Shown piece by piece: positions 22,960-33,489 of a stretch of 64,000 bases of DNA. The position numbers and the translations under genes were made by a program. Position 1 is the first letter of the stretch; each line of letters begins with the position of its first letter. A model generated the notes under the pieces. That model had not been told where the DNA came from, did no database searches, and saw only the letters and a program-made list of their open reading frames with translations. Source of the DNA: Cyprinodon diabolis (taxonomy: Eukaryota > Chordata > Actinopteri > Cyprinodontiformes > Cyprinodontidae). Location: the NCBI GenBank assembly GCA_030533445.1, contig CM060081.1, positions 19,885,611 to 19,949,610 on the forward strand, given 5' to 3'.

Positions 22960-23575
22960 AAACTTTTAAACAATTTTCCCAACATTTATGGAGAACAGCA
23001 AAGTTGCTCTTTTGTAGTTTTTATTATTTTCACCTATAAACATAGAAAAAGTCAGCAGCCTTTTGAAATGTTCTGTAGTATGGTATAAATCAAGATTCTC
23101 CAGAACATATCTCCAAAGCCTGCTATTTTCTGTAACACAAGTTGTGCTACCCACAGTAATTGCTAATAAAAAATCTAAAGACTGTTTTAGAATTTCAATA
23201 TTTCTTTATGCTATTACTAGTTTTAAATCTGTGGTAAAACATTGTTTTACAGCAACTCTTCTCTCACATATACAATATTGCATCTTCTAATATGTTTCCT
23301 TAAAGACTGTTTAGGACAAGAGGCTACAAAAAGTTAAATTACCATAAATTCAATGTAAACCCCTAGCTATTATTATTTTATGTTTATTTTATTTATTTGT
23401 TTATTTATTTATATGTTTGTTTCCCTTGTTTTATTTTTATTTATTTTTTACATTCTATGTCTCATTTTTTTTAAAGTTATAATATCACCAACTGCTGTGT
23501 ATCTTTGTTTGATGTTTGAATTACTCTGTATTGTTACACGGAATTGCCAATAAAGCAAAAAAAAAAAAAAAACAT
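22960..23575 (+). mobile_element. retroposed 3' end with poly(A)
   Basis: The stretch ends GGAATTGCCAATAAAGC and a run of about 17 A, preceded by T-rich DNA. A polyadenylation signal directly followed by poly(A) is the mark of an RNA-copied insertion. The source is not recognised and the left border is unknown. Confidence 0.4.
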
Positions 23576-23738
23576 GATAGACGCAGCATATACGTATAAC
23601 AATGACCTCATATGTGATTGGAGGAGCTATACTCAGAAGAACTTTATCTCCAGTTCCTTTGTTTGGATTTTGCTGGTACGTGATCAATGGCTGGACGATG
23701 TCTCGCGTTCAACTCGCCTTCAACTCCTCTTGGACGCG

Positions 23739-24660
23739 ATGGCGACTCTGCAGTCGAACAACTGTGCGGGAGAGATGAACTCAAAGAAGAGAAGCTAGCG
23801 GTAAATATATGTTCGATTACTGCCTGCTAAGCTAAAAGCAGCCTGGCCTAAAGCTACGGCTAATAGTAGCCTTGCAAGAACAAGCTTTATTAAAGTGTAT
23901 TTTTTGTGATTCACAGGAAGCCGTACGCCGTCTTCACAACTCGGAGACAAATTGCAGGCTTTGAACCGGAGCAAGGGTAAGATTTAAAGAATATGCTTTC
24001 ATTCTGCGGTAAAAGGAAAGATACGGATGGATACCGATCATAACTGTACATTTTGTTTTCACAGACTAATCTCGCCTCATAATGAGGCGGTGACCTCCTA
24101 TTATTCATACCACTCTCATTTAATTGTTTTCCAGCTGCCTGTAAGACGTATTATGAGAAGGTACGCAGGAGCAGATATACGCAGCCAGCGAACACGTTGC
24201 GCGCGGAAGCTGCCAAGCATTCAGCTCGGAGCCGAGCTAGAAGAAAGAGGGAAAGACTTTATTCGGTGACTATTTTTCAGGTGCATTGATAGATGTGTTG
24301 TGCCCATACGCAGTGCATCCCATCGAATAGTGCTGATTCATTGTTTTTTTTTTTTTACAGCTGCTGGAATCGAGGCAGAGTGTGCTAGCTCATGAGGAAA
24401 TGGAACTCTGGAAGTCCGCCACCGTCGACCTCATGTCTGACGAAGAAGATGGCGTCGTTGGCGGATGGATTGTACGGCCGCTGTCATTTCGTAGGCCGGA
24501 TCTCTCTGAACTCTGTGTTAAGCTGCAGTCCCGGTTTGAAGCGATGCCGAAGTACAGGGCCAAGCACAGTAGGCGTCTGCAAATCGGACCTGCCTTGGAG
24601 GGAATGCTGCCAGTTACCTCCAACCCAGAGGAGGCAAACGGACAGTTGACAGAGTTGTAA
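23739..24660 (+). CDS. small spliced gene, C14orf93-like (tentative)
   Basis: Four exons can be placed: up to 23800, 23917-23976, 24135-24265 and 24361-24660. Donors are GTAAAT, GTAAGA and GTGACT; acceptors are TTCACAG, TTTTCCAG and a T-run plus ACAG. Exons 2-4 join in one frame: LGDKLQALNRSK, then TYYEKVRRSRYTQPANTLR, a basic SRARRKRERLYS stretch, and a last exon with LMSDEEDG, GWIVRPLSFRR and a TAA at 24658. The basic then acidic order, with SDEED followed by W-I-V-R, resembles teleost C14orf93-like proteins, known to me only from memory. The start is unclear. The frame from ATG 23739 meets a TAG at the end of exon 1, and another frame would be needed to enter exon 2, so exon 1 may be non-coding or carry a one-base change. 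An AATAAA follows at 24718. Multi-copy transposon origin is possible. Confidence 0.5.
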
Positions 24661-24717
24661 TTTTTGGATACGCATGTGTGGGCAGATTCTCGCGTTGTAT
24701 ATAGTTGTGTTTGTTTT

Positions 24718-24723
24718 AATAAA
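24718..24723 (+). terminator. AATAAA polyadenylation signal
   Basis: AATAAA lies 58 bp after the stop codon of the spliced gene, with T/G-rich DNA nearby. Confidence 0.6.
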
Positions 24724-24865
24724 GCTCTTTCGTTGCATAAACATCTTCCTGGCAAATGTTCATTTCCTGTACAAATTCATTCATGTCCTTGATGGTAGCC
24801 TAATAATTGTGTAGTAGTGTAGGATAACATAAATACACAGCATATGAATAAATAAATATATGAAT

Positions 24866-24937
24866 GAATAAATAAATATATATATATTTATATATATATA
24901 TATATTTATGTAAATATATATGTAAATATATATATAT
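24866..24937. repeat. AT-rich microsatellite
   Basis: TATA, AAAT and TATTTA units without coding potential. Confidence 0.8.
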
Positions 24938-25140
24938 GCCAACCAATCACGAGCGATTTTACTTGTTTAAAAAGAAGTGGTTCCGTCCAATACTCAGTAA
25001 GAACATTCAAGCCTGGCCTGGCCACGTGTGGTTTTGCTGCCAATCACAAGCGATTTTACGTGTTTGAGAATAGTGGTTTCAGCCAATACTGAGTAGGTTA
25101 TTCAAGCCAGACCTGGCCAGCCGCGTGGGTTCGCTGCATT
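24938..25140. repeat. 101-bp tandem duplication with CCAAT boxes
   Basis: Two copies (24938-25038 and 25039 to about 25135) share CCAATCACAAGCGATTTTAC, GTCCAATACT and TTCAAGCC segments. Each holds CCAATCA, and the first ends in a CACGTG E-box at 25023-25028. A CpG-richer stretch follows to 25290. It could be part of a promoter, but no exon follows it on either strand. Confidence 0.5.
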
Positions 25141-25814
25141 CATATGCTAATTAGGGCCATTAGTACAGCTGATCGCTCTCCACATACGTCAGAGTCCGTT
25201 CCCGACAATTTGTGGCACTGACAAACGGCGACAAGCGCGGGTTGCAAATTGTCGGAAACTGACGAAAATCAGGGAGATATGCGGGAGTTTACGGGGATGA
25301 AAATCTCACTTTTCATGCAGTGTTAAGGCTTTATATGTGAGAAGGAGGATTTTAAATTCTATTCTGGATTTAACAGGAAGCCAATGAAGAGAAGCGAGGA
25401 TAGGAGAGATGTGATCTCTCTTTTTAATTTTCATCAGAACTCTGGCTGCAGCATTTTGGATCAGCTGAAGGCTTTTAACTACAGCTTGTGGACTTCCTGA
25501 TAGTAAAGAGTTACAATAGTCCAGCCTTGAAGTAACAAATGCATGGACTAGTTTCTCAGCATCACCCCTGGACAGGAGATTTCTAATTTTTGCAATATTC
25601 CTCAGATGAAAGAAGGAAATTCTAGAAACCTCTTTGATATGGGATTTAAATGACAGGTCCTGATCGAAAATAACACCAAGATTTTTTACTTTATTATCTG
25701 AAATCAGTTTAATCCCATCCAAATGAAGTGACTGGCTAATCAGCTTCTTTTTCAAAGACTCTGGTCCAAAGACTATAACTTCTGTTTTGTCTGCATTTAG
25801 AAGCAGAAAGTTAA

Positions 25815-26312
25815 AGCTACAGTGTGTAATTTTCAGCGACATCTAGCGGTCAGACTGCAGACCGCAGCAACATGAACATCTCCCCCCCACCGCTTCTCCC
25901 CCCCAACAGTACGGCGAGCGTTACGGGACAAAATGTCTTCCACGACGTCTGCATCACCTACCTTCTCAGGTGATGAGGTTTGTTTACATAGATAATTTTA
26001 CAGATAGTATTTCATTAGTCTGTGTGTTCAGTACCATCTCAGTTCATCTCTCTCAACTTGCCGTAGTTACTTTCGAGCGTAATGGGCGATCTTGCAATCG
26101 CTAGTATGTTGGCTCTGCGCTGCCGTAGCGCAAAGATGTCTGCCTCCATGGCTGCGAGACCCGCTCCTATGTAATTATAAATAACGAATTCTAAGGCAAC
26201 GCAAATATTAAGGTTAAGAGGCTGAGCTCGTAGATGATGATAAATAACATAGTTATGTATAATATATTACATTTCTGACTGTATATCCCTGTAATTATTA
26301 CACACTGTAGCT
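25815..26312. mobile_element. TTAA-flanked MITE inside the L2 frame
   Basis: The element starts AGCTACAGTGTGTAATTTTC and ends ATTATTACACACTGTAGCT, with TTAA on both sides (25811-25814 and 26313-26316). Removing it and one TTAA joins the L2 frame exactly, with WMTL continuing into NFLLLNADK. TTAA target duplication with precise ends is the habit of piggyBac-type transposons. The interior (498 bp) has no transposase. Confidence 0.9.
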
Positions 26313-26589
26313 TTAAGAGTCATCCAGGTTTTTATGTCTTCAAGACATGCCAGTAATTTATGTAATGGGTTAGCTTCATCTGGAGTTATAGACAGATATA
26401 GCTGGGTATCATCAGCATAACAGTGAAAATTAATCCCATGCTGACTAATAGCTCTACCAATTGGGAGCATGTATAAAGTAAAGAGAATTGGTCCTAGCAC
26501 CGATCCCTGTGGTACTCCACAGGTAACCTTTGAGCATGTTGAAGATCTATCATTAACATGAACAAACTGAATCCGATCAGATAGATATA

Positions 26590-27259
26590 CATTTAATTTT
26601 TAAATAAAAAAATAAACAATTGCCAAAAATTGCATCCCGTGCTATCTCAGAGGAGTTGACACTTGTATGACTGTATTCCTGTATATCCATCAGTAGTTAA
26701 AGGACAAGGGTCAGCAAATGCAAATTCTGCCCTGTAAAACAATGACAGCATAATTGTTGCTGTATGATCTAAAGCCTCATTTGGAGCTTTTAGACAGGCT
26801 TTTGAAAAACTTTGATAATTTGCTGATGTTAGAGATTTTTTACAATAAAAAGCCTGCAGATGTGCATAATCAACAAATAACAGAAATAGGAGTATACGTT
26901 AAGTTCTGTTCCGTTTATGTCTTTTTTTTCCTTTAAGTATGAAATGTCCCATGCTCCTGAATGCACCATAGCTATCCGACGCTCACAAATGCATCACACT
27001 GGTCTGTGTAGATGTGCGTTTGATTTTTCCGCTCGGCAGGCATGCACTTTTCGGCATAACACCAGACTGCGGTCTGCTAATTCATAACCTCTGCATTAAA
27101 CCGAAGCCAAGAGTAATGAGTAATGTTTGCTTTAAAAATGTAAGGAATAGAAAGTACAGATACTTGTGTGAAAATGTAATGAGTAGAAGTCAGAAGTAGG
27201 AAGAAAAAAAGTAATGGAGTAAAGTATAGATACCTAGATAGTGTTACTTGACACCTCTG
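26590..27259. mobile_element. hAT MITE fragment plus unassigned DNA inside L2
   Basis: The right part (about 27096-27259) matches the 43016-type MITE: GAAGCCAAGAGTAATGAGTA, then GAATAGAAAGTACAGATACT and TTGACACCTCTG. The left part (26590-27095) is unassigned. Together they replace part of the L2 between linker and reverse transcriptase, so this was an insertion with deletion. Confidence 0.65.
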
Positions 27260-27889
27260 ATGAAGGGTCCTCTTATACAGCAGTAAACTATTTTTCCAGA
27301 CTTGGTAGGATTCCTGTAGGCATGTGGAGCGAGATTTTCTCTCCAGGTTCCTAGCATTTTGCTTCAGAGTGCGCAGCTCTGCATTAAACCAGGGAGCCAG
27401 CTTTCTATTTCTGAAGTTTTTCTGTTTCAAAGGGGCTGTATTTTCTAAGGCAGTACACAGAGAACTAGCAAACCCATCAACAAAATCATTAACCTGTGAA
27501 GGGGAATAAACTAAACTTTTACCCCCTGCAGCACTGCTCAGGGACATAGAGGAGAGAGAAAGTGAAAAAGATTCTTTAAAAAATGTATAACTATCTGATA
27601 ATGATCTGCTAAAGTGAAACCTTCTTTTGGGGGAGGAGAAGTTAAAGTGATTCTGAAGGTTATTAAAAAGTGGTCAGAGCGGACAGTGTTGTGAGAAAAT
27701 TCTGTTATTTCTTCACATTCTATACCATATGTCAGCACAAGGTCCAAAGTATAAAGATACAAATGTGTGGGACTATTCATATTTTGATCAAAACCAAACG
27801 CATCTAAGGTAGCATTAAAGTCTGCACTTAAGCTATCCCCTTCATTGTCAGCATGGATGTTAAAATCCCCCTCGTGGATGGGTTTGTGG

Positions 27890-29480
27890 TGACCAGTGGG
27901 CAGAGAGCTATCCTTGCTACCAGAAATAAAACAGTGTGAAACGACAAGTGCTCACTAGAGAAGTGCAGCAGCATGTGTTATGTTTTAAATTGCTTCTAGA
28001 CAGTTACAGTTATATACAGAGATATCACAGGAAAAAAAAAAGTAATTCAGAAGGAGAATGCCGAAACAGCACACTGCTCAGCAGTCAACACAGGAAGTGA
28101 ACGCGATACCTCTCACCAACAACAGCAGTAGCACCCTCTAATGGCAGGATAACCAAATATATCAATATGTTCCTAAATTATTCACTAATGTCCATGATTT
28201 ATTATACTAAAAATACTCAACTTGCTCTCAGTCGATAGATTGACAGAAAAGGATAACTTTTTAACTAAATAAATTTCAATTTCTAGATTAGGAGACATGC
28301 ATAAAATGTAGACTATAGCAATAAAGAAAAAACTAATAACTGATATCTAATCAGAACTTTTATACAGTAGATGATCTCTATCAGACAGCTGTATTGCAGC
28401 AGTCATTGAGAACGTTAAAAGTTTCACTTAATCCAATAATGATGAATTACCAATAAGCAAAATGCATTTGGTGCAATGCATTTCAATATTTATGGAAACA
28501 AGTGGTGTTGTGTGGATGAGAGGCTTATGTTGTCAAGGCAACCGATAACTTAGCAGCTAACACAGCTTACTAACAGCTAGCAACTTCTTACAAACAGGCT
28601 ACAAACACACTATTTTGAGTTAAGAGAACTATTGGAAGCTAGAAGCTAGGATGGTCACCAACAAGACAGAAATCACAAAATGGTGGACCGTGCCAAAACT
28701 CTGGTCATAAATGGTTGGTCAGCCGACTGCTGACCAACAGATCCAATGAGTGGCACAATATAATTAACTTAGGTTACACTGGAACAACCCTCTACCAAAG
28801 ATCTTGCAGAACACACATTGTGAGAGGAAGATGGAATTACATAAAACACACAGCAAGACACAGCTTTATGGTGTATCAGCTTTAACTTTAAAAACATTCA
28901 ACTTGAATGTTTGTCACAAAAACATCTGCAAACATTTCAGGGAGCTGATTTTAATAAGCAAACAAGCATTTAACTACAAATTATCCTAGGCCAGGCAACA
29001 TTATCTATCATGAGTAAATTAGGAAAGGTGCTGTCCCATTGCGGGAAAAGTGGAATCTAAGGTTTAGGTCTCTTTGTGAACAGCAGTACAGGCAAGGCTT
29101 TCAATAAAGCGTCTGGGTCCTCTGTTCTGCTTGGGAAGTGGGACAACTCTGAGTAGCATCTTAACCTTTATGTCAGTTACAAAGCTTGTAAGAGTACCTT
29201 TAGGATACACACAGCTCAATGAGGTTCTGCTTTTTCTCAGGTGGAGAAGCAGAACATCAGCTCAGTGGTTTGGGGATCAGAATCGGTTCAGAGCACAGAA
29301 ATTACCTCTGATGATGGTATGTAGTCAGTTTGAAAGCAGGGTGGACTACAGTTTCACTTGGAACGTGGTGACCAACTGGAAGGTTGTGTCTCTTCATTTT
29401 TCCAGATGAGATCAGATCAAAGAGAAAGATGGTTCCATGGTCTAATTAAATATATTTTATTTGTCTGTGCACTGCTTTCC
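27890..29480. other. no recognisable gene
   Basis: Small open frames only; no domain, splice pattern or repeat family recognised. Confidence 0.4.
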
Positions 29481-29487
29481 CAATATA

Positions 29488-29780
29488 CAGCATCTAAAAA
29501 AAGTATTAAAAACACCACCATTGTTCTCAGTAAATATATTTCCAGAGGTGCTATTGGCATTACATTTTCACAAGATGTTGGTAACAATCCAGGCAATCCA
29601 AACATACAAAGAAATCAAATCATAGATGTTCAGAAATTAAGCTATGCTTTGTACAAATGCCTTTTTTTGGCAATAACAGCTTCAAGACCCCTCTTGTTTG
29701 GAGAAATTATTTTCATGCATTGCACAGTTGTGATTTTGGCCATTCCAGCAGCTTCAATTTCATTCTCTTCATCAATTGAC
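29488..29780 (-). mobile_element. Tc1-like left-end fragment
   Basis: After a TA comes CAGCATCTAAAAAAAGTATT and TTCTCAGTAAATATATTTCC, a Tc1-type terminal repeat. Beyond 29645, GGCAATAACAGCTTCAAGAC and ATGCATTGCACAGTTGTGA read, on the minus strand, as the very end of a Tc1 transposase. The rest is missing. Confidence 0.6.
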
Positions 29781-29892
29781 TCGGACAGAATTTATTTGTC
29801 ATTTTGTTTACATAAGTGTAAAACATAAATGATATTTAATTTAGAAGCTCTCTGGACATAATTTTTTTTTTTGGGAGTTTCCTTTACTGTTG

Positions 29893-30529
29893 TCATGGTG
29901 AGTGTTAAATATCTCACCCACATGCAGAGATTCACACAGAGACCCAGAGGAAAAGTTAACAGGTTTATTGAGAGGTTGACAAAAAAACAGATAGAGAGAT
30001 TATATGCAGGGTTCTTGCAGTGGGACTTCAGCGGTCTGGTGAACCGGAACCAGAAACAGTTAGGGGAGATCACAAAGATCAGTTCAAGATCCCTTGGGTC
30101 CAGTTTGTGGGGGGTTTAATCCAGAGAAGAATGAACTCATTGGAGGGCGGTCAGACAGACTTGCGTAGGTGTTAGGTTCAAAAATTTAGGTTTGTAAAAG
30201 AAGGACTGAGTCCACACAGTAAGGGATTTTCAACAGCTTCTGCAGAAGGGGAGAAAGAGCTGCAACCCAACACAGTGCCTTATGTATTAACAGAACATAA
30301 CACATGGTTACAAAACAGAGTATTGTTCTGACAGGACAATTGATCAGGTCATAAGACAGGATGCTCCACTGACTGAATCACAAGGCAGAGAGAGTGGTCC
30401 TCCCGACTGAATCACAAGACAGAGTGGTCCTCTGATTGAATCATAAGACAGACTGAAGCATCTCCTTTCCTCAATGTTCTATATGCACATACATTAATTT
30501 TATAATCATTATTGAATAAACCTAACATT
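29893..30529 (-). repeat. retroviral 3' LTR
   Basis: On the minus strand the LTR starts TGTTAGGTTTATTC at 30529, directly after the purine tract AGGAGGGAAA, and ends near ATGACAACA at 29893. An AATAAA lies near 29965, close to the end, as expected for R. Three copies of a roughly 30-bp unit (CTTGTGATTCAGTC plus GGACCACTCT) sit in the first third. Confidence 0.65.
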
Positions 30530-30541
30530 TCCCTCCTATTG
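30530..30541 (-). promoter_or_regulatory. polypurine tract of the provirus
   Basis: TAGGAGGGAAA on the minus strand directly precedes the TG of the LTR, the expected primer site for plus-strand DNA synthesis. Confidence 0.6.
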
Positions 30542-30815
30542 TGCATATAAACAATCTCTAGTAGCACTTCTAAAAAGATTTTTACTACACACATCATAAA
30601 TGCATTGCAGATAGGAATTCAGTAATCAAAGATCAATTTTCAAAAAAACAAAAATATGAAAAGGATTAAAATGTAAAACTTAAGCAAAAATGTAAAATTT
30701 ATCAAGAATGAAAAAATTTTCAAAAACCTGTCCCTTGTGTAGGCAAAACCTCTCAAATAGAGGAAAATTCCTACCCGACTCTTCCCTCGAAAGCAATCAA
30801 TATCCCTGTAACAGA

Positions 30816-31043
30816 TTACACAGTTGCAACATCATCAGTATCCTCACCAGCATCTTGGCGGAGTTGAGCATAAGTTACAGCTGAATACTGGATTAGAGTG
30901 GATCCTATCATTCTCTGATTCATTGACTGTAGGCATGGTATTAAGCAACAAATAAAAAGAAAAAATATGAAGAACAATCCTACAAATGGTAAAGCTTCAT
31001 CAGCACCTGCCACCATGACCACATGGTGAACCAACTTGTCCAT
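30816..31043 (-). pseudogene. env transmembrane subunit, C-terminal part
   Basis: The open frame has one strongly hydrophobic segment of about 25 residues (FVGLFFIFFLFICCLIP), then a short polar tail. This is how a retroviral envelope protein ends: membrane anchor plus cytoplasmic tail. The ectodomain, including the fusion peptide and heptad repeats, is deleted between this piece and the N-terminal piece at 31101-31376. Confidence 0.6.
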
Positions 31044-31100
31044 GGTGCTGGACTTGCACCGGAGGTGTTACGGTCAACATACCTCTTTAAATCGTTCAAC

Positions 31101-31376
31101 TCATTCAGAGACAGTCTGAATGGTGGAATTAGGCATATGAGTACAAACATAACAGTCTGTTTTGTTCAAACCTTCAGCAATGCGCTTGGAATGCTGCCAC
31201 CACATACTGGCGCCATAGGGATGACTTACTGTGGATCCATCAAAAACCATTCTGGATTTCCTTTGTTTCAGGTGGTCAGTTTGAGTCCCTAAGAGCACCA
31301 TTCCAATGGTCACCATCAGGCAGCAGAGCCACTTTAGCTTTCCCATCTTCACCAGTTCCTCCAAGGTAGCGCCCAC
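31101..31376 (-). pseudogene. env surface subunit, N-terminal part
   Basis: The frame starts a few residues before a hydrophobic leucine/cysteine-rich segment that fits a signal peptide, followed by basic and polar sequence with one NKT and one NST glycosylation-type site and a CYVC pair. It ends soon after, at the internal deletion. Confidence 0.55.
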
Positions 31377-31487
31377 TAACCAGGACTCTAAAAGACTGGG
31401 TTAGGTTGGTTTCTTCACCAGCGTTGAGACGAAAAGCTCTAAATTGCTTAACTCCTTTGTAGCTGGGCTTCACCACAGATCCCTACC

Positions 31488-31690
31488 TTAGTCATAGGGT
31501 CCTTGTGAAGGTAACTGGGCTTCTTGCTGGGGAAAGTCTTTAATCAGCTTACAATGACTCTGGTGGATCCAAGTGTCTCTCTCCTGGATCTTCACAGCGG
31601 TTGGAGTTGCTAGTTGCACAATGTAGGGTCCTTCCCACCTTGGAGCTGCCCAATTTTTCCTCTTGCTGATTTTAATCAGCACTCAGTCTC
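31488..31690 (-). pseudogene. integrase C-terminal domain
   Basis: The frame carries [18 protein letters not shown] and WIHQSHCKL, which match the GPY/F-type C-terminal domain of gammaretrovirus-like integrases. It ends in a stop at 31488. Upstream it is joined almost directly to the zinc-finger segment, so the DDE core is missing. Confidence 0.75.
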
Positions 31691-31699
31691 CAGGCTTCA

Positions 31700-31866
31700 G
31701 GCCTTCCTGTGGGGGAAAAAAGGAGCTTTGGGCAGATTACATGTTCTTCGCAACATGTGAGACATGCTCTGCAAAAATTTTTAATGTAGTTATTTAAACC
31801 TATACTCATTATCCCTCCTGTTGAGACATGGTAAAGCCCATGGCTCAAAATAGCTGCTGCTTTCAA
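31700..31866 (-). pseudogene. integrase N-terminal zinc-finger segment
   Basis: HGLYHVSTGGIMSI, then NFCRACLTC, give the His-His and Cys-Cys pairs of a retroviral integrase zinc finger. Confidence 0.7.
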
Positions 31867-31913
31867 TCAGAATCAGAAATACTTTAATAATCCCAGAGGG
31901 AAATTACTTTTGT

Positions 31914-31916
<3 letters not shown>
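31866..31916. repeat. retroposon tail-like motif
   Basis: AATCAGAAATACTTTAATAATCCCAGAGGGAAATT is a common dispersed end motif in fish genomes. Its family is not certain. Confidence 0.4.

Positions 31917-31987
<71 letters not shown>
31917..31987. repeat. (TA)n microsatellite
   Basis: About 70 bp of perfect TA between the provirus and the piggyBac relic. Confidence 0.95.
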
Positions 31988-31992
<5 letters not shown>

Positions 31993-32078
31993 TTCCAACT
32001 ACACACTATAATAAAGACAAAAAAATAAGAATATGGGGGAGCTACTGTTTCCCACATACAATTTTTTGTAACACTCCT

Positions 32079-33425
32079 GTGGATAAGGCAGCACAGGGGA
32101 GTGTCAAAAGAAGTTGGGAATTAATTATCAAAACCACAATGCCTCGAAACCGGTTTCAAGATATAATGAAATATCTGCGCTTCGACAACAAAGACACTCG
32201 TTTGGAACGCGTGAAAACTGACAAATTTGTTGCAATTTCAAACATCTGGCAACAGTTTGTACAGAACTTTGCAGTGGATCTGGACACAAAATACATGTGT
32301 AATGCTATCCCCTATTTGGGAAAAGATCCCTCCCGCCCCACAGGAGAAAGGCTGTCTGAGAACGTTGTTGTGAAACTGATGGAGCCGTTAATGGACCAGG
32401 GCAGGACTGTAACTATGGACAATTTCTTCACATCTCTGTCTCTGGCCAACAGGCTCCTTCAGCGTTGGTAAAATGGTAAATGGCATGTACTTATATAGCG
32501 CCTTTATTCAAGTTAGGAGACTTGACCAAGGCGCTTTACACTACATTCATTCACCCATTCACACACACACTCACACACTGATAGTGGAAAGCCACATTGT
32601 AGCCACAGCTGCCCTGGGGCTCACTGACAGAAGCGAGGCTGCCGTACACTGGCGCCACCGGGCCCTCTGACGACCATCAGTAGACAATGCAGGTGAAGTG
32701 TCTTGCCCAAGGACACAACGACACTGAAAGTCGGAGTCGGGGCTTGAACCGTCAACCCTTCGATTTCAGGGCAAACTATGCTACACAACTATGCTTGGCA
32801 CCATAAGCAGAATTTGGCTGGAGCTACCAGCAACAGCAAAAGAAATTTCAGGACGCCAGCTGTACTCTACACAGCTGTTCACATCTGGAAGTGCCTTACT
32901 GACAGTGTATGCAACAAAAAAGAAGAAATCTGTTTGTCTGCTGAGCACCATGCATCAGAAAGTGGACATTGGGGAGACTCAAAAACAGAAACCAAACAAT
33001 GTTATTGACTATAACCACTTGAAATGCGGTGTGGACATTATGGACCAGAAATTACTGACTTACTCAGTGCGTGCAGGTACACGCAGATGGCCAGTGGCTG
33101 TCTTTTACAACCTACTTGACATGGCTGCAACAAATGCACATGTTTTATACAAGGCATGCACAGGGTCTGAAGAAAGTAGATGAAAGTTAATTCTGGGACT
33201 TGCAGATGAACTTCGTAACAGGTTTATGCAGGAAAAGGCAATACAAGAAGAAAAGATGAGACAGCATTGTGAGATGTGAGACATTCTCATGGTAAAGCAA
33301 CACAATGCCAGGTGCGCTATCTCTGCAACAGGAACTACAGCACTGAGCGTTGTGTGCACAGCAGAAAGTTTACCTGTCGCAAATGCAGGAAGGACTCACC
33401 TTGGGTTTGTGGAAACTGCTAAATG
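32079..33425 (+). pseudogene. piggyBac-type transposase, deleted and split by a SINE
   Basis: The first part (32079-32466) reads MPRNRFQDIMKYLRFDN, then VDLDTKYMCNAIPYLGKD, ENVVVKLMEPLM and VTMDNFFTSLSLANRLL. The aspartate of TMDNFF is the second catalytic residue. The second part (32791-33183) has DYNHLKCGVDIMDQ with the third aspartate and RRWPVAVFYNLLDMA. A cysteine-rich end (33310-33420, including CRKCRKDSPWVCGNC, in a shifted frame) matches the usual C-terminal zinc finger. The stretch with the first catalytic aspartate is missing between QQFVQN and FAVDLD, and the N-terminus is lost. AAATAAATG after 33466 may be its polyadenylation signal. Confidence 0.85.
32467..32775 (-). repeat. tRNA-derived SINE inside the transposase
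   Basis: ATGGTAAATGGCATGTACTT, then TATATAGCGCC, GCGCTTTACACTACATTCAT and GTGTCTTGCCCAAGGACAC form the body of a common fish SINE. On the minus strand CGGTTCAAGCC (32738-32748) is its B box. The head is truncated. It separates the second and third catalytic regions of the piggyBac relic. Confidence 0.7.
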
Positions 33426-33489
33426 GGAAAATTGTAACTTCACGTGTAGTGCCTCTCCTTGTGTGAAATAAATGTTTACTCCAATACTG

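Larger units (their letters stand above)
25322..27880 (-). pseudogene. L2-type LINE, endonuclease to reverse transcriptase, interrupted
   Basis: On the minus strand the order is: endonuclease end with GDFNIHADNEGDS near 27870 and HNTVRSDHFLITF; a linker with APWFNAELRTLKQNAR (27547-27265); reverse transcriptase with VLGPILFTLYMLP, the catalytic FHCYADDTQLY (26500-26317) and NADKTEVIVFGPE; and LVHAFVTSRLDYCNSLLSG (25842-25322). It is better preserved than the 19560-21036 copy. A TTAA-flanked element and a hAT-containing block split it, and the part between linker and YADD motif is partly lost. The 3' end stops at the LLTYKAL segment. Confidence 0.85.
29893..31870 (-). mobile_element. endogenous retrovirus, heavily deleted
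   Basis: On the minus strand, from 31866 down: integrase zinc-finger, integrase C-terminal domain, envelope N-terminus, envelope C-terminus, a purine tract and a 3' LTR. The integrase C-terminal type, and the fact that the start of env lies close behind it, fit a gammaretrovirus- or epsilonretrovirus-like fish provirus. The integrase core, the middle of env, gag, protease, reverse transcriptase and the 5' LTR are not seen. A (TA)n tract and a piggyBac relic lie where pol should continue. Confidence 0.75.
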
